Positions 27,695-36,952 are shown, counted from the first letter of the stretch. The stretch is 64,000 bases of DNA from Desulfuromonas versatilis (GCF_019704135.1 NZ_AP024355.1:124001-188000); one strand, 5' to 3'. A program made the numbers and translations. The notes: generated from the letters alone by a model not told the origin.

Positions 27695-28087
27695 CCCCCC
27701 GAAACCGCCGTTCCGGCGTACACTCCCCCTGAAAACTTCTGTTTGGCAAGGCCTTGTTGCATTTTTTTGCAATTTTTTTTCCTGGCCTGCCCATCAACCC
27801 CGGCAGAATGGCTGGGTTGGACCTGATTCATTTAAAATATCGGTATATTCCTGGCCGTGGAATTAACTTGAATAATTTCAAGGCATTGTCGCTTGGAAAG
27901 CCGGGTTGAAAAAATATAATTTAGTGACATTTTAAACTTTCGGTATGCAGAGCAAAACAGGCCCGACGTGTAACATATTGTTTTATAATAGGAAATCAGA
28001 ATTTTTTTGTTGCTGCCAAAATTTCAGACGGTATACTGACTACGCTTAGTGTTAGTTTTGACCATATCGGGGGAAAGGAGAATCGCC
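27695..28087. other. AT-rich intergenic region
   Basis: About 390 bases, markedly AT-rich, with no coding signal. TATACT at 28032-28037 could be a -10 for the zinc-ribbon gene, but its -35 is poor. Nothing else is recognised. Confidence 0.35.
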
Positions 28088-28300
28088 ATGAGGTGCCCTG
28101 TCTGCAAAAGCCATAAAATTTCGGGAATGGATCTTTACACCGAGGGATTCGCAGAAAACCTTAACGAGTGTTCGATCTGCGGAACTCTCTGGTCGGTGAA
28201 CCACGGCATGATGGAAGTGGTTCGGGACGCTCAGGACAAATCGTTTCTGGGAGCCATCACCGAATGTGTTGAAGGCGACGATTACTGCCTGGTAGCCTGA
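28088..28300 (+). CDS. Small zinc-ribbon protein
   Basis: 70 residues, ATG at 28088 preceded by GGAAAGGAGAATCGCC. Two CxxC pairs (CPVC at residues 3-6 and CSIC at about 29-32) are spaced as in zinc ribbons. The rest is acidic (EVVRDAQDKSFLGAITECVEGDDYC) with two further Cys residues near the end. No named family. It lies alone between the menaquinone genes and the carboxylase operon and ends at a strong bidirectional terminator. Confidence 0.65.
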   Translation: MRCPVCKSHKISGMDLYTEGFAENLNECSICGTLWSVNHGMMEVVRDAQDKSFLGAITECVEGDDYCLVA

Positions 28301-28349
28301 TACCCGCCCCGGCTGAAACCGCCACAACCGTCGAAAAAAGCGCTGCAAC

Positions 28350-28384
28350 GCAAAAGCCCTGCCGGGTTACGGCAGGGCTTTTGC
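28350..28384. terminator. Bidirectional terminator
   Basis: GCAAAAGCCCTGCC and GGCAGGGCTTTTGC form a 14-bp perfect stem around GGGTTAC, with A/T runs inside the arms. It separates the zinc-ribbon gene from the convergent carboxylase operon. Confidence 0.9.
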
Positions 28385-28419
28385 GTTTTGCGGTAAAGCG
28401 GATTTTTTCCCCTGAATGC

Positions 28420-31335
28420 TTACAGAATCGCCTCAAGGTACTTGCCGGTGGTCTCGCGCTTCATCTTTTCCAGCTCCTTGGGATCGACCTCGACGAACTT
28501 CTCGTCCGGGGTGACCTTGAAGATCGGCTGGCCCTTCTGCACGATGATCCCCTCGGTGCCGTCGATGAGGATCTTGTCGACGGTCCCGGAGAATGGGGCG
28601 GGGACCTTGTTGAACATCTTCATGACTTCGAGGATGAACAGGGGCTGGCCCTTTTCGAAGTGCTCTCCTTCCTTGACGAAGGCGGGTAGCCCCGGGGCCT
28701 CCTGGGCGTAATACATGCCGCCGCCCGGGGTGACGATCTCGTCGGCCTTGGTGGCCGGCGGCGGCACCAGCACCTTCTTCATGGCCGCTTGCAGGTCGGG
28801 GTCGGTCAGGTAGCCGGGGATGGTGACCTCGAGGTCGTCCTCGACGCGGAAATCAAAGAACTCGGTGCGGTCGGCGATCAGGAACAGGATGCCGAACAGT
28901 TCGTTGCCGATCTCGTAGCCCTGGTGGGCCGCCTGGATCTTTTCCCAGGTCTCCTTGTCGAAGCCCCCCTGGGGCTTGTCCTTGCCGAGCATGTCGTTGA
29001 GCTTGGCGTAGTCTTCCTTGGCCAGGCCGAACTTCTCGCGCAGGTCGGCGTAGAACTGCAGGGCGTTCTGCAGCAGTTCGTTGTCGTGCGACCAGATCAC
29101 CTCGGCGGAAGGGCGCGCCGGGTCGAAGCTCATGTTCAGGTACTCGTAGGTCTCCTCGAGCACCACCAGCGGGTTGCGCAGCCAGACCAGTTTGCCTTTT
29201 TCGAGCTTGAAGTTCTTCTTGTTGATGCTCAGCCAGCCGGCAAGCAGGTGGGGATCCTTGAGCAGAACCTCCATCGGCCGGGTCAGCAGGGTCCCTTTGC
29301 GGTCGAGAATCTCCGAGACGCTCTTGGCGACCTCGGGATCGCCGGCGTAGAGCTTGGCGAAGTGCTTTTTCATCGCCAGGAAGGCGAAGACTACGTCGAG
29401 CTTGTTGGCCTCTTCCTTGAGCTTGCCGACCAGGGTCAGGTAGGGGACGACGAAGCGGGTGGTCGGCTTGGCCATGACGTTCTGGCCGAGGAACCAGTTG
29501 ACCAGCCCGTAATGGAACTCGAGGTTGGTGGCCAGGTTGGTGCCGCGCAGCACGGTGGAGCGCAGGACCTTGGCCAAGTGGTTGTAGCTATCGAGGCGGT
29601 CCTCACCCTTGGTGAGCAGCAGGGCGATGTTGGAGTCGTAGGCCCCGGCCAGGGTGTAGCGCATGAACAGCCCGGTGTCGGGGTTGGGGATGCAGATCCC
29701 CTGGTCGTCGCGGATCTCGCCCTCGATGGGGGTGGACCAGTAGCGGATCACCCCGCCGGCGCTCGGCGAAAGGGAGCAGTCGGTGGCGTTGAGACGGGCC
29801 TCGGCGCCGGCGCCGAAACGGGCAATCCGCTCGGGGCGGGGCAGGCGCTCTTTGTGCAGAGCGAGCAGGGCCATGGCCTCGACCAGCGACTCGACGACGA
29901 AGAAGTCGTTCTTGTCCTTGGGGTTGGTGAACTTGAGGCTGTAGACCAACTCGGTGACCCGGTGCTCGACCTGGATGCGAGTGTTGACCTCCATGAAGTA
30001 GTGGCGGTCGCGGTCGACGATGCACTCGAAGGTCGAGGCCGAGTCGAGGCCGACGGCCTTGCCGAAGCGCTCGGACTCCTCCTCCATGCGCTTGAGGACC
30101 TTGAGGTCGGACTCCAGCGCCTTGACCTGGGCCTTGAGCCCGGCCTTCTTGGCTTGGTCGATCTCGTGGGCGAGCCCTTCCTGGGTGACGGAGATCTCGA
30201 GCAGCTTCTGCTCGTGCATCTGCAGCGAGCAGTCGCGGCCGCCCAGGGCGATGCACCAGTCGCCGTTGCCGAGCAGCTGGATCTCGTTGTGGCGGGTCTG
30301 CTCGATGTTGAGCTCGATCAGCACGTTCTTGTTGTCGCCGACGCCGGTGGCCTTGACCTCGCCAAGCACCTCGCGCACCAGGCCCGGGGCGTTGGCGGCG
30401 GCTTTCTCGATATCGGCGGCGCTGGGGTTTTTCTTGGTCAGCAGCGAGGCGCCGAGGATGCGCTGGCCTTTGCCGCCGCCGCCACCGATGGCCTTGAGGC
30501 GGATGCGGCTGCCCGGGTAGTTTTTGAACATCTCGGCGCATTCGGTCTTGACCTGCTGGCAGAGCTCCTCGATGGAGAACAGGTCGAGGCCCTTTTCGTA
30601 GGAGGCCATGAGGATCTTGTCGGCCAGCTCCTCGAGGGAGAGCTTCTTGTTGTCGAGGACCTTTTTGTCGACCTTCAGCCCCTCGGCCTTGACCACCGCC
30701 ACCAGCGCCTCGCGGCTGGGGTGCTTCTTGATCAGGGTGCGGGCGGTGACGTTGTCGATGCCCGGGGTGACCGAAACGTTGACCGTGAGCGCGGTGCGCT
30801 TGGCCTCGTCCTTTTTACCGGCGCCGCGCTGGGTGGCCGAGCAGGGACCGATGAACTTGAGACCGGCCTTTTCGATGGCGGCGACGAACTCGTCATCCTC
30901 GGCCATGAAGCCGTAGCCGGCGAAGATCGAGTCGTAGCCGTTGTCCTTGGCGATCTGGATGATCTGGCCGATGCGCTCGACGCGCTCTTCCTTGCTGGCC
31001 CCGGTGTAGTCGGGCACCCGGTGCACGCGGTTGTTGTCGGTGAGCTTGCGCAGCTCGGGCGACAGGGCGTTGGGATAGACGATGGAGTCCTTTTCCGAGA
31101 GCAGGATCCCGTAGTGGCTGATCCCCATCTCTTCGTAGACGGTCATCGCCTCCATGCGGATCGGCCCGCGGCAGACGATCAGCGGCTTGAGCTCCACGCA
31201 GGAGAAGGAGCGGACCCACTCGGAGGAGGACAGGCCCAAGCGGCGATCGCGGTGGATCAGCGGATTGTTGCTGTACAGGTCGGTGGTCTGTGCCATGGGT
31301 TTTATCTCCAGATCGAAATCTTTATTCGCCTTCAT
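28420..31335 (-). CDS. Biotin carboxylase / biotin carboxyl carrier fusion of an acyl-CoA carboxylase
   Basis: 971 residues. It carboxylates biotin with ATP and bicarbonate and carries the carboxybiotin on its own C-terminal domain. The N-terminal biotin-carboxylase domain reads PLIVCRGPIRMEAM then DSIFAGYGFMAEDDEFV. The ATP-grasp lid is RLKAIGGGGGKGQRI and metal-binding residues are in FMEVNTRIQVEHRVTE. Around 180-260 it holds an insert absent from standard biotin carboxylases, and a long helical section (about 640-840) precedes the carrier. Biotin attaches at Lys906 in EVMKM. The start at 31335 has GGAGGAG upstream; an internal ATG at 31296 also has GGAG. It pairs with the upstream carboxyltransferase gene 21 bases away. 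Confidence 0.88.
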   Translation of the reverse strand: MKANKDFDLEIKPMAQTTDLYSNNPLIHRDRRLGLSSSEWVRSFSCVELKPLIVCRGPIRMEAMTVYEEMGISHYGILLSEKDSIVYPNALSPELRKLTDNNRVHRVPDYTGASKEERVERIGQIIQIAKDNGYDSIFAGYGFMAEDDEFVAAIEKAGLKFIGPCSATQRGAGKKDEAKRTALTVNVSVTPGIDNVTARTLIKKHPSREALVAVVKAEGLKVDKKVLDNKKLSLEELADKILMASYEKGLDLFSIEELCQQVKTECAEMFKNYPGSRIRLKAIGGGGGKGQRILGASLLTKKNPSAADIEKAAANAPGLVREVLGEVKATGVGDNKNVLIELNIEQTRHNEIQLLGNGDWCIALGGRDCSLQMHEQKLLEISVTQEGLAHEIDQAKKAGLKAQVKALESDLKVLKRMEEESERFGKAVGLDSASTFECIVDRDRHYFMEVNTRIQVEHRVTELVYSLKFTNPKDKNDFFVVESLVEAMALLALHKERLPRPERIARFGAGAEARLNATDCSLSPSAGGVIRYWSTPIEGEIRDDQGICIPNPDTGLFMRYTLAGAYDSNIALLLTKGEDRLDSYNHLAKVLRSTVLRGTNLATNLEFHYGLVNWFLGQNVMAKPTTRFVVPYLTLVGKLKEEANKLDVVFAFLAMKKHFAKLYAGDPEVAKSVSEILDRKGTLLTRPMEVLLKDPHLLAGWLSINKKNFKLEKGKLVWLRNPLVVLEETYEYLNMSFDPARPSAEVIWSHDNELLQNALQFYADLREKFGLAKEDYAKLNDMLGKDKPQGGFDKETWEKIQAAHQGYEIGNELFGILFLIADRTEFFDFRVEDDLEVTIPGYLTDPDLQAAMKKVLVPPPATKADEIVTPGGGMYYAQEAPGLPAFVKEGEHFEKGQPLFILEVMKMFNKVPAPFSGTVDKILIDGTEGIIVQKGQPIFKVTPDEKFVEVDPKELEKMKRETTGKYLEAIL

Positions 31336-31356
31336 TCAATTAACTCCTCCAGCCGA

Positions 31357-33081
31357 TTAATGGAATTCGCGCTGCACCGCCTGCCAGGCGCAGGGCTTGT
31401 AGTGGCGCAGCAGGAAGTTCATGTTTTTGCCGAGCACCTCGCGCAGGTCGGTCGGCATGACGATGGAGGAGATGGAGCCCAGCGCGAGACCTTCCTTGGG
31501 ATTCATCAGTTCCTTCTCGTAGCGCAGGTTGAGAGCGCCCTCCTCGGCCTTGAGCCACTCGGCGGCCTCCTTCTCGGCGTCCTTTTTGGCGTCCACCCCG
31601 TCCATGCCGGCGGCGATGCGCTCGGCGGCGCCTTTCTTGACCATGTCGGCCACGGTGCCGCGGATCTTGCGCAGCTCGTTCTTGTAGACGAACTCCTTGC
31701 CGGCCGGGCCCATGACCGCCAGGCGGGTGGTGGGCAGGGCCAGCACCAGGTCGGCGCCGGTGGGGTAGTTGTTGTAAGAGGCGTAGGCGCCGCCGAAGGC
31801 GTTGCGCAGGATCAGCAGGATGCGCGGGGTGCGCACGTCGACGATCGAGTCGAGCATCGAGCGGCCGGCCTGGACGATGCCGCGGGCTTCCTGCTCGCGA
31901 CCGGGGAGGAAGCCGGTGGTGTCTTCCATGAAGATCAGCGGGATGTTGTAGATGTTGCAGAAACGCACGAAGCGGGCGATCTTCAGCGCCGAGTCGCAGT
32001 CGATCTGGCCCGAGGCGACCGCCGAGTTGTTGGCGACGAAACCGACCACGTTGCCGCCGAGGCGGCCGAAGGCGGTGATCGCCTCGCGGGCGCGGGTCGG
32101 CTGGATTTCGAAATAGTCGCCGTGGTCGCAGATCTGCTGGATGATGATCGAGACGTCGAAGGGGGTGTTGAACCCGGTCGGCGAGTTGAAGGCCTTTTTC
32201 AGCAGGGTGTTGATCTCCCAGGTCTTGCGGTCGAGCGGATCGCTGGTCTCCTGGAAGGGGGCCATGCTGAAGTTGTTGTCGGGGATGTAGCTGAGCAGGC
32301 GCACCGCGGTGCGCAGGGCGGCGGTTTCATCGGCCACGGCCAGGTCGGTGACGCCCGAGGCGCTGTGGACCTTGGGGCCGCCGAGCTCCTCGGGGGTGAT
32401 GTCCTCGCCGAGCACCGACTTGACCACGCCGGGGCCGGTCAGGCCGAAGAAGGTGTCCTCGGGCTGGATGACGAAGCTGCCCTGGCGCGGCAGGTAGGAG
32501 CCGCCGCCGGCGTTGAAGCCGAACATGCACATGATCGAGGGGACCACGCCGCTGATCTTGCGCAAGGCGGTAAAGGCCTCGGCGTAGCCGTCGAGGCCGC
32601 CGACCCCGGCGGGGACGAAGGCGCCGGCCGAGTCGTTCATGCCGATCAGCGGGATCCCCTTCTCGCCGGCCATGTACATGAGACGGGCCAGCTTCTGGCC
32701 GTTGGTGGCGTCGATGGAACCGGCGCGCACGGTGAAGTCATGGCCGTAGAGGGCCACGTCGCGGCCGTTGACGTTGAGGATGCCGGTGACCAGCGAGGCG
32801 CCGTCGAGGTTCTTGCCCCAGTTCTGGAACAGGATGTTCGGCTCGCTCTCGGTGAGGACCTTGATCCGCTCCCAGACGGTCATGCGGTTCTTGAAGTGCT
32901 GCTTCTCGATCTGGCTGACCTGGACCGATTTGATCGGGCGCTCGATCAGGTCGTGGCCTTCCTTCATGACTTCTTCATACGGGCCGGTCTTGCCGGCGAT
33001 CTCCCCGGGAATGGTGAATTCGACTTTTTCTGCTGTGGCCAAAGGGTTCTTCAGTGATGGTTTAATCGTTTTTTTGGACAT
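31357..33081 (-). CDS. Acyl-CoA carboxylase, carboxyltransferase subunit
   Basis: 574 residues. It transfers the carboxyl group from carboxybiotin to an acyl-CoA. Both crotonase-like halves are present: [34 protein letters not shown], and in the second half [24 protein letters not shown] and [14 protein letters not shown]. The oxyanion-hole glycines are in [10 protein letters not shown] and FGGAYAS. The substrate is probably acetyl- or propionyl-CoA. With methylmalonyl-CoA mutase and epimerase nearby, propionyl-CoA carboxylase is favoured, but sequence alone does not decide. A pyruvate or methylmalonyl transcarboxylation role cannot be excluded. It is the first gene of a two-gene operon with the biotin carboxylase/carrier. 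Confidence 0.88.
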   Translation of the reverse strand: MSKKTIKPSLKNPLATAEKVEFTIPGEIAGKTGPYEEVMKEGHDLIERPIKSVQVSQIEKQHFKNRMTVWERIKVLTESEPNILFQNWGKNLDGASLVTGILNVNGRDVALYGHDFTVRAGSIDATNGQKLARLMYMAGEKGIPLIGMNDSAGAFVPAGVGGLDGYAEAFTALRKISGVVPSIMCMFGFNAGGGSYLPRQGSFVIQPEDTFFGLTGPGVVKSVLGEDITPEELGGPKVHSASGVTDLAVADETAALRTAVRLLSYIPDNNFSMAPFQETSDPLDRKTWEINTLLKKAFNSPTGFNTPFDVSIIIQQICDHGDYFEIQPTRAREAITAFGRLGGNVVGFVANNSAVASGQIDCDSALKIARFVRFCNIYNIPLIFMEDTTGFLPGREQEARGIVQAGRSMLDSIVDVRTPRILLILRNAFGGAYASYNNYPTGADLVLALPTTRLAVMGPAGKEFVYKNELRKIRGTVADMVKKGAAERIAAGMDGVDAKKDAEKEAAEWLKAEEGALNLRYEKELMNPKEGLALGSISSIVMPTDLREVLGKNMNFLLRHYKPCAWQAVQREFH

Positions 33082-33547
33082 CTCGCGTATCCCTCTGATG
33101 AGTGAGAATTGGTCTCCCGGAAAGCGGCGTCAGGCACCGTCGACCGCTCTGCCTGATGACTGCAACAGCTTGCTGTGAAGGCGAAAAAGCTTAAAACGAT
33201 GTTTCTCGAGCACCCCGCTACAAAACAAAAATCTCATCAAATTGTCAAGCAAATTTTTTATTTAGGATAAAAAACAACAGATGTCTCGAAAGACATTTTT
33301 GACTGCTACCGAAACCACTTAGCTATCTCGGCAAGTTCCCCGGGGTTTCCGGGAAGGCCTTGGAAGCGCCGCTGGATGAATCGCATATCCCGGTGAATTC
33401 AGAAATAAAATCGGGTTTTGTGAATCAAGCTGAGGCGGGCGGGGCGAAGGGGCGGGGGGCGCCGGCCGGGGCGCGGCCGCGCCCCGGCGCCGATGAACGG
33501 CGGCTTAGATAATTCTGGGTAAAATTTTTCCCGGGGCGGGGACAGGG
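33082..33547. other. Intergenic region: carboxylase promoter side and GC-rich block
   Basis: The part nearest the carboxylase (33180-33330) is AT-rich and on the minus strand holds TTGACA (33243-33248), a plausible -35 with a weak -10. The part nearest serA (33424-33500) is an extreme GC block with a perfect 22-bp palindrome. No gene is seen. Confidence 0.4.
33466..33487. repeat. Perfect 22-bp GC palindrome
   Basis: CCGGGGCGCGG is followed directly by its reverse complement CCGCGCCCCGG, without loop. It could extrude as a cruciform or act as a protein site. It lies 60 bases beyond the serA terminator. Confidence 0.6.
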
Positions 33548-33582
33548 CGAAAAAAACAGGGGCGCCGGAGGGCGCCCCTGGG
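33548..33582 (-). terminator. Intrinsic terminator of serA
   Basis: CAGGGGCGCC and GGCGCCCCTG pair with a short loop. On the minus strand they are followed by TTTTTTT. It lies about 35 bases after the serA stop. Confidence 0.9.
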
Positions 33583-33616
33583 GGGTGTGGCGGGAATCGG
33601 CTTGGCGAGCGGGAGG

Positions 33617-35209
33617 CTACCCTCGCATGTGGACCGCTTTGATGAAGTGGGCGTCCACCGCCTCGGCAAGGCGCCTGATGGTCGCCTCGTCCGCGGGGGT
33701 GTCGAGGGAGAGTACCACCATGGCCTCGCCGGCCTTGGCGCGACGCCCGAGGTTGAGCGAGCCGATGTTGATGCCCGCTTCGCCGAGGATGGTGCCGATT
33801 TTGCCGATCAGCCCCGGGCGGTCGGCGTAGGTGATCACCAGCATGTGCTCCTCGGGGGAGAAGTCGGTGAGGAAGTCGCGCATCTTGACGATCTTGGGGA
33901 TCCCCTCGAACATGGTCCCGGCGATGGTGCGCTTGCCCTCGGGGGTCTCGAGCACCAGGGTGACCATGTTGGAGAAGGACTCGGATTCGGTGGTGCGCAC
34001 CTCCTCGACGACCATCCCCTTGTTGCGGGCGACCAGGCGCGCATTGACCATGTTGACCTCCTGGTCGGTATGGCGGCCGAGCAGGGCGGCCAGGCCGCAG
34101 ACGGTCAGGGGGGCACAGTCGAAGCGGGCCAGCTTGCCGTTGTAGGCGAAGGTGACCTTGCTGGGGTTGGAGGGGGCCAGCTGGGAGACGAATTCGCCGA
34201 TCTTGCTGACCAGGCCCATGAAGGGGCGCATGTGCTCCATCAGGTCGGGGTCGAACTTGGGGATGTTGACCGCGCTCTCCATCGGCAACCCGTCGAGATA
34301 GTGGATGATCTCGCGGCCGACATCCACCGCCACGTTCTTCTGCGCTTCGAAGGTGTTGGCGCCCAGGTGCGGGGTGACCACCATGCGCGGGTGGGCGATG
34401 AGCTTTTTCAGGGTGTCGGTGGCCGGCGGTTCCTCGCTCCAGACGTCGAAGGCGGCCCCGGCGGCCTTGCCGCTTTCCAGGGCGGCGAGCATCGCCTCTT
34501 CGTTGATGATGCCGCCGCGGGCGCAGTTGATGAGGATCACTCCGTCCTTCATCCTGTCGAAGTGCGCGGCGTTGATCAGGTCGCGGGTCTCCTCGTTGAG
34601 CGGCGTGTGCACGGTGATGATGTCCGAGTAGCGCACGATGTCCTCCAGGGGAACCAGGCGCACCCCCAGGTCTTCGGCCCGCTTTTCGGCGATGTAGGGG
34701 TCGCAGGCGATCACCTCGGCTTCGAAGGCCTTGGCGCGCAGAGCGACCCGGCCGCCGACCTTGCCCAGGCCGATGACGCCGATGGTCTTGCCCTTGAGCT
34801 CGTAACCGGTGAAGGGGGCGCGTTTCCATTCGCCGCTCTTGAGGCTGGAATTGGCAATCGTCACCTTGCGGCACAGCGACAGCAGAATCGCCAGGGTGTG
34901 CTCGGCCGCCGAGTTGACGTTGCCGAAGGGGGCGTTGACCACGATGATCCCCTTGTTGCTGGCGGCCTCGACGTCGACATTGTCGATGCCGACCCCGGCG
35001 CGGGCGACGATCTTCAGCCCGTGGGCGTGGTCGAGCAGGGCCTGGTCGACGCGGGTGCCGCTGCGGGTGATGATCGCCTCGTAGCCGCCGACCAGCTTGT
35101 GCAGCTCATCGACCGGCAGGCCGAGCTTGATGTCGAGTTCGATGCGGGGATCGTTGAGCAGGGGCTGCAGCCCCTCCTGGGAAATTTCATCGGTGACGAG
35201 AACTTTCAT
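33617..35209 (-). CDS. serA: D-3-phosphoglycerate dehydrogenase
   Basis: 530 residues, the long SerA form. It oxidises 3-phosphoglycerate in the first step of serine synthesis. I prefer the second ATG (35209, MKVLVTDEI) because GGAAGGA lies six bases upstream, while it directly touches the first ATG at 35215. The catalytic/NAD domain shows GLKIVARAGVGIDNVDVEAA, the nucleotide loop GVIGLGKVGGRVA, the active-site Arg in NCARGGIINE, and the Glu and His in SEEPPATDTL and VVTPHLGANT. The intervening ASB domain and C-terminal ACT domain (MLVITYADRPGLIGKIGTILGEAGINIGSL) suggest serine feedback. It is monocistronic with its own terminator. Confidence 0.96.
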   Translation of the reverse strand: MKVLVTDEISQEGLQPLLNDPRIELDIKLGLPVDELHKLVGGYEAIITRSGTRVDQALLDHAHGLKIVARAGVGIDNVDVEAASNKGIIVVNAPFGNVNSAAEHTLAILLSLCRKVTIANSSLKSGEWKRAPFTGYELKGKTIGVIGLGKVGGRVALRAKAFEAEVIACDPYIAEKRAEDLGVRLVPLEDIVRYSDIITVHTPLNEETRDLINAAHFDRMKDGVILINCARGGIINEEAMLAALESGKAAGAAFDVWSEEPPATDTLKKLIAHPRMVVTPHLGANTFEAQKNVAVDVGREIIHYLDGLPMESAVNIPKFDPDLMEHMRPFMGLVSKIGEFVSQLAPSNPSKVTFAYNGKLARFDCAPLTVCGLAALLGRHTDQEVNMVNARLVARNKGMVVEEVRTTESESFSNMVTLVLETPEGKRTIAGTMFEGIPKIVKMRDFLTDFSPEEHMLVITYADRPGLIGKIGTILGEAGINIGSLNLGRRAKAGEAMVVLSLDTPADEATIRRLAEAVDAHFIKAVHMRG

Positions 35210-35328
35210 CGGCATTCCTTCCCTTGCCTGGTTTTGCTGGGCCTGTTCGGACCCTGGGGGCGAAAAAACGTTAGAGTCTAAACCGTACGTAACGGACTGT
35301 CAACGCCGTATACCCGCTGGCCTCCGGG

Positions 35329-35592
35329 TTACTTGACCACCTTGAGACGCCCTGGCCGGGGTGGCTCGGCGGGGGCCTGGGGTTCGGGGTCGGGGGCGTC
35401 CTCCTCCATGCCGAGGCTGGGCAGGGTGCCGGCCTCGACCATCCTCGCCACCGAGTCGGCGATGGCCAGACACTGCTTCATGCAGACCTTGCGTGCCGGG
35501 CAGCCGGAGCAGTCGGCCTGCCCGCCGGCGACCCGCAGGGCATGGATGACCAGATCGACACTCATGGGATGGTTCAGGGGGATGAAGAACAT
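35329..35592 (-). CDS. Small Cys-rich protein
   Basis: 87 residues, start MFFIPLNHPMSVDLVIHALR with AGGAG six bases upstream. A further in-frame extension runs back through the repeat region and is not used. The core GGQADCSGCPARKVCMKQC places four Cys residues as CxxCx5CxxxC, able to bind zinc or an iron-sulfur cluster. The C-terminal third is Pro/Glu-rich and probably disordered. Family and function are not recognised. It lies downstream of aroF on the same strand, separated by a hairpin-forming heptamer array. Confidence 0.6.
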   Translation of the reverse strand: MFFIPLNHPMSVDLVIHALRVAGGQADCSGCPARKVCMKQCLAIADSVARMVEAGTLPSLGMEEDAPDPEPQAPAEPPRPGRLKVVK

Positions 35593-35602
35593 CGGAAACT
35601 CC

Positions 35603-35680
35603 TGTTCGAGGTTCGACGTTCGCAGTTCGACGTTGCGAGGCGTTTTAACCTCGAACATCGAACTGCGAACCGCGAACGGC
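35603..35680. repeat. Inverted pair of heptamer arrays between aroF and the Cys-rich gene
   Basis: GTTCGAG, GTTCGAC, GTTCGCA, GTTCGAC, GTTGCGA (35603-35637) face a complementary series CTCGAAC, ATCGAAC, TGCGAAC, CGCGAAC (35650-35677). The halves can form one long imperfect hairpin. The array starts about 10 bases before the start of the downstream minus-strand gene and touches the aroF stop. Confidence 0.75.
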
Positions 35681-35682
35681 TT

Positions 35683-36702
35683 TTACAAGCTCTTGCCCGC
35701 CACCTTGGCGAACTCGGCGAGTTTTTTCATCATGGCGGCGAATTCCGCCGGGCGCAGGGACTGGGGCCCGTCGCTGGCGGCCTTTTCCGGGTGGGGGTGC
35801 ACCTCGACGATCAGCCCGTCGCAGCCGGCAGCCACCGCAGCGTAGCTCATGGAGGGGACCAGGTGGGCGTGCCCGGTGGCGTGGGAGGGGTCGATGATCA
35901 CCGGCAGGTGGGTCTGCCCCTTGAGCACCGGCACCGCCGAGATGTCCAGGGTGTTGCGGGTGGCGGTCTCGAAGGTGCGGATGCCGCGCTCGCAGAGCAT
36001 CACCCGGCGGTTGCCCTCGGCCAGGATGTACTCGGCGCTCATCAGGAACTCCTGGATGGTGGTGGCCATGCCGCGCTTGAGCAGCACCGGCTTGTCGAGC
36101 TGGCCGAGCATCTTGAGCAGGGCGAAGTTCTGCACGTTGCGCGCCCCGACCTGCATGATGTCGGCATAGCGGGCCACCAGCTCCACGTCGCGGGGATTGA
36201 CCACCTCGGTGATGATCGGCAGCCCGGTGGCCTCCCGGGCCAGGGCCAGCAGCTTGAGCCCCTCTTCTTCCATCCCCTGGAAGGAGTAGGGGCTGGTGCG
36301 GGGCTTGAAGGCGCCGCCGCGCAGCACCGTCGCCCCGGACTGCTTGACCGCGTGGGCGGTCTCCAGAATCTGCTCCTCGCTCTCCACCGAGCACGGCCCG
36401 GCCATGACCACCATCTTGTCGCCGCCGACCTGCAGCCCCGGGGCGATCTCCACCACGCTCGGCTCGGGTTTCACCTCGCGGCTGGCCAGCTTGTAGGGCT
36501 TGAGGATGGGGACCACGTTCTCCACCCCGGGCATCGATTCGAGCGACTGCAGCACCGACTTGCCCCGCTCGTCGCCCACCGCGCCGATGACGTTGCGGGT
36601 TTCGCCGTGGATCACGTGGGGCTTGTAGCCCAGCTCGCGGATACGTTTTTTGACTTCAGCCAGTTGCTCTTTGCTCGCGCCCTGCATCATAACGATGATC
36701 AT
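35683..36702 (-). CDS. aroF: 3-deoxy-7-phosphoheptulonate (DAHP) synthase
   Basis: 339 residues. It condenses phosphoenolpyruvate and erythrose 4-phosphate in the first step of the shikimate pathway. The N-terminal 75 residues form the ferredoxin-like regulatory domain of the type I-beta class ([21 protein letters not shown]). The barrel follows with [45 protein letters not shown] and [12 protein letters not shown], which hold the metal and substrate ligands. Upstream on the same strand are an aromatic-rich leader peptide and terminator-like hairpins, pointing to control by attenuation in response to charged Phe/Tyr/Trp tRNA. It is preceded by GGGAGAACAAGGC. Confidence 0.95.
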   Translation of the reverse strand: MIIVMMQGASKEQLAEVKKRIRELGYKPHVIHGETRNVIGAVGDERGKSVLQSLESMPGVENVVPILKPYKLASREVKPEPSVVEIAPGLQVGGDKMVVMAGPCSVESEEQILETAHAVKQSGATVLRGGAFKPRTSPYSFQGMEEEGLKLLALAREATGLPIITEVVNPRDVELVARYADIMQVGARNVQNFALLKMLGQLDKPVLLKRGMATTIQEFLMSAEYILAEGNRRVMLCERGIRTFETATRNTLDISAVPVLKGQTHLPVIIDPSHATGHAHLVPSMSYAAVAAGCDGLIVEVHPHPEKAASDGPQSLRPAEFAAMMKKLAEFAKVAGKSL

Positions 36703-36740
36703 GCCTTGTTCTCCCTTTTGATCGATAGAGGTTAACCGCG

Positions 36741-36835
36741 AAAAACGATGAAGGCCGCCCGGAGTTTCCCGACGGCCTTTTTATCGATCAAAAACGAAAG
36801 ACCATGGGCGATCCGGAAACGGTCTGCCCATGGTC
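36741..36835 (-). promoter_or_regulatory. Putative transcription attenuator upstream of aroF
   Basis: Two terminator-like hairpins lie between the leader peptide and aroF. The first has stem GACCATGGGC/GCCCATGGTC (36826-36835 with 36800-36809) followed on the minus strand by TTTCGTTTTT. The second has AAGGCCG/CGGCCTT (36773-36779 with 36751-36757) followed by a T-run at 36741-36745. A competing pair exists: GGTCTGTT at the leader end (36867-36874) is complementary to AACAGACC (36839-36846), and its GGTCTG to CAGACC in the first hairpin's loop. This is the layout of a ribosome-mediated attenuator; the exact antiterminator is not resolved. Confidence 0.65.
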
Positions 36836-36859
36836 CCTGGTCTGTTTATCGGTGGCTTG

Positions 36860-36952
36860 CTACGCCAACAGACCTTCACCCCAGGCAGACGGCCTAAAAT
36901 AAAAGCCGAACCAGAAGTAAAAGCTGCTGAAGATGGCAAAGCGTGCGAACAT
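36860..36952 (-). CDS. Aromatic-amino-acid-rich leader peptide of aroF
   Basis: 30 residues, ATG at 36952 with GGGAG eight bases upstream, stop at 36860. The peptide contains the run FYFWFGFYF and in total 8 Phe, 2 Tyr and 2 Trp among 30 residues. No protein of this make-up is expected except a regulatory leader. It sits 158 bases upstream of aroF, whose product begins the pathway to exactly these amino acids, and is followed by terminator-like hairpins. Known analogues are the pheA, pheST and trp leader peptides of other bacteria. Stalling at Phe/Tyr/Trp codons would be expected to allow readthrough into aroF. Confidence 0.75.
   Translation of the reverse strand: MFARFAIFSSFYFWFGFYFRPSAWGEGLLA

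Noticed and set aside
27870-27900. A sigma-54 promoter (GGCATTGTCGC)
   Set aside because: The GG-GC spacing is too short for the -24/-12 consensus.
28789-33057. A 1422-codon open frame on the plus strand antisense to the carboxylase genes
   Set aside because: It is a by-product of high GC and strong third-position bias; the product is a low-complexity mix of Gly, Leu, Asp, Val and Gln with no domain, while the minus-strand genes are well conserved.
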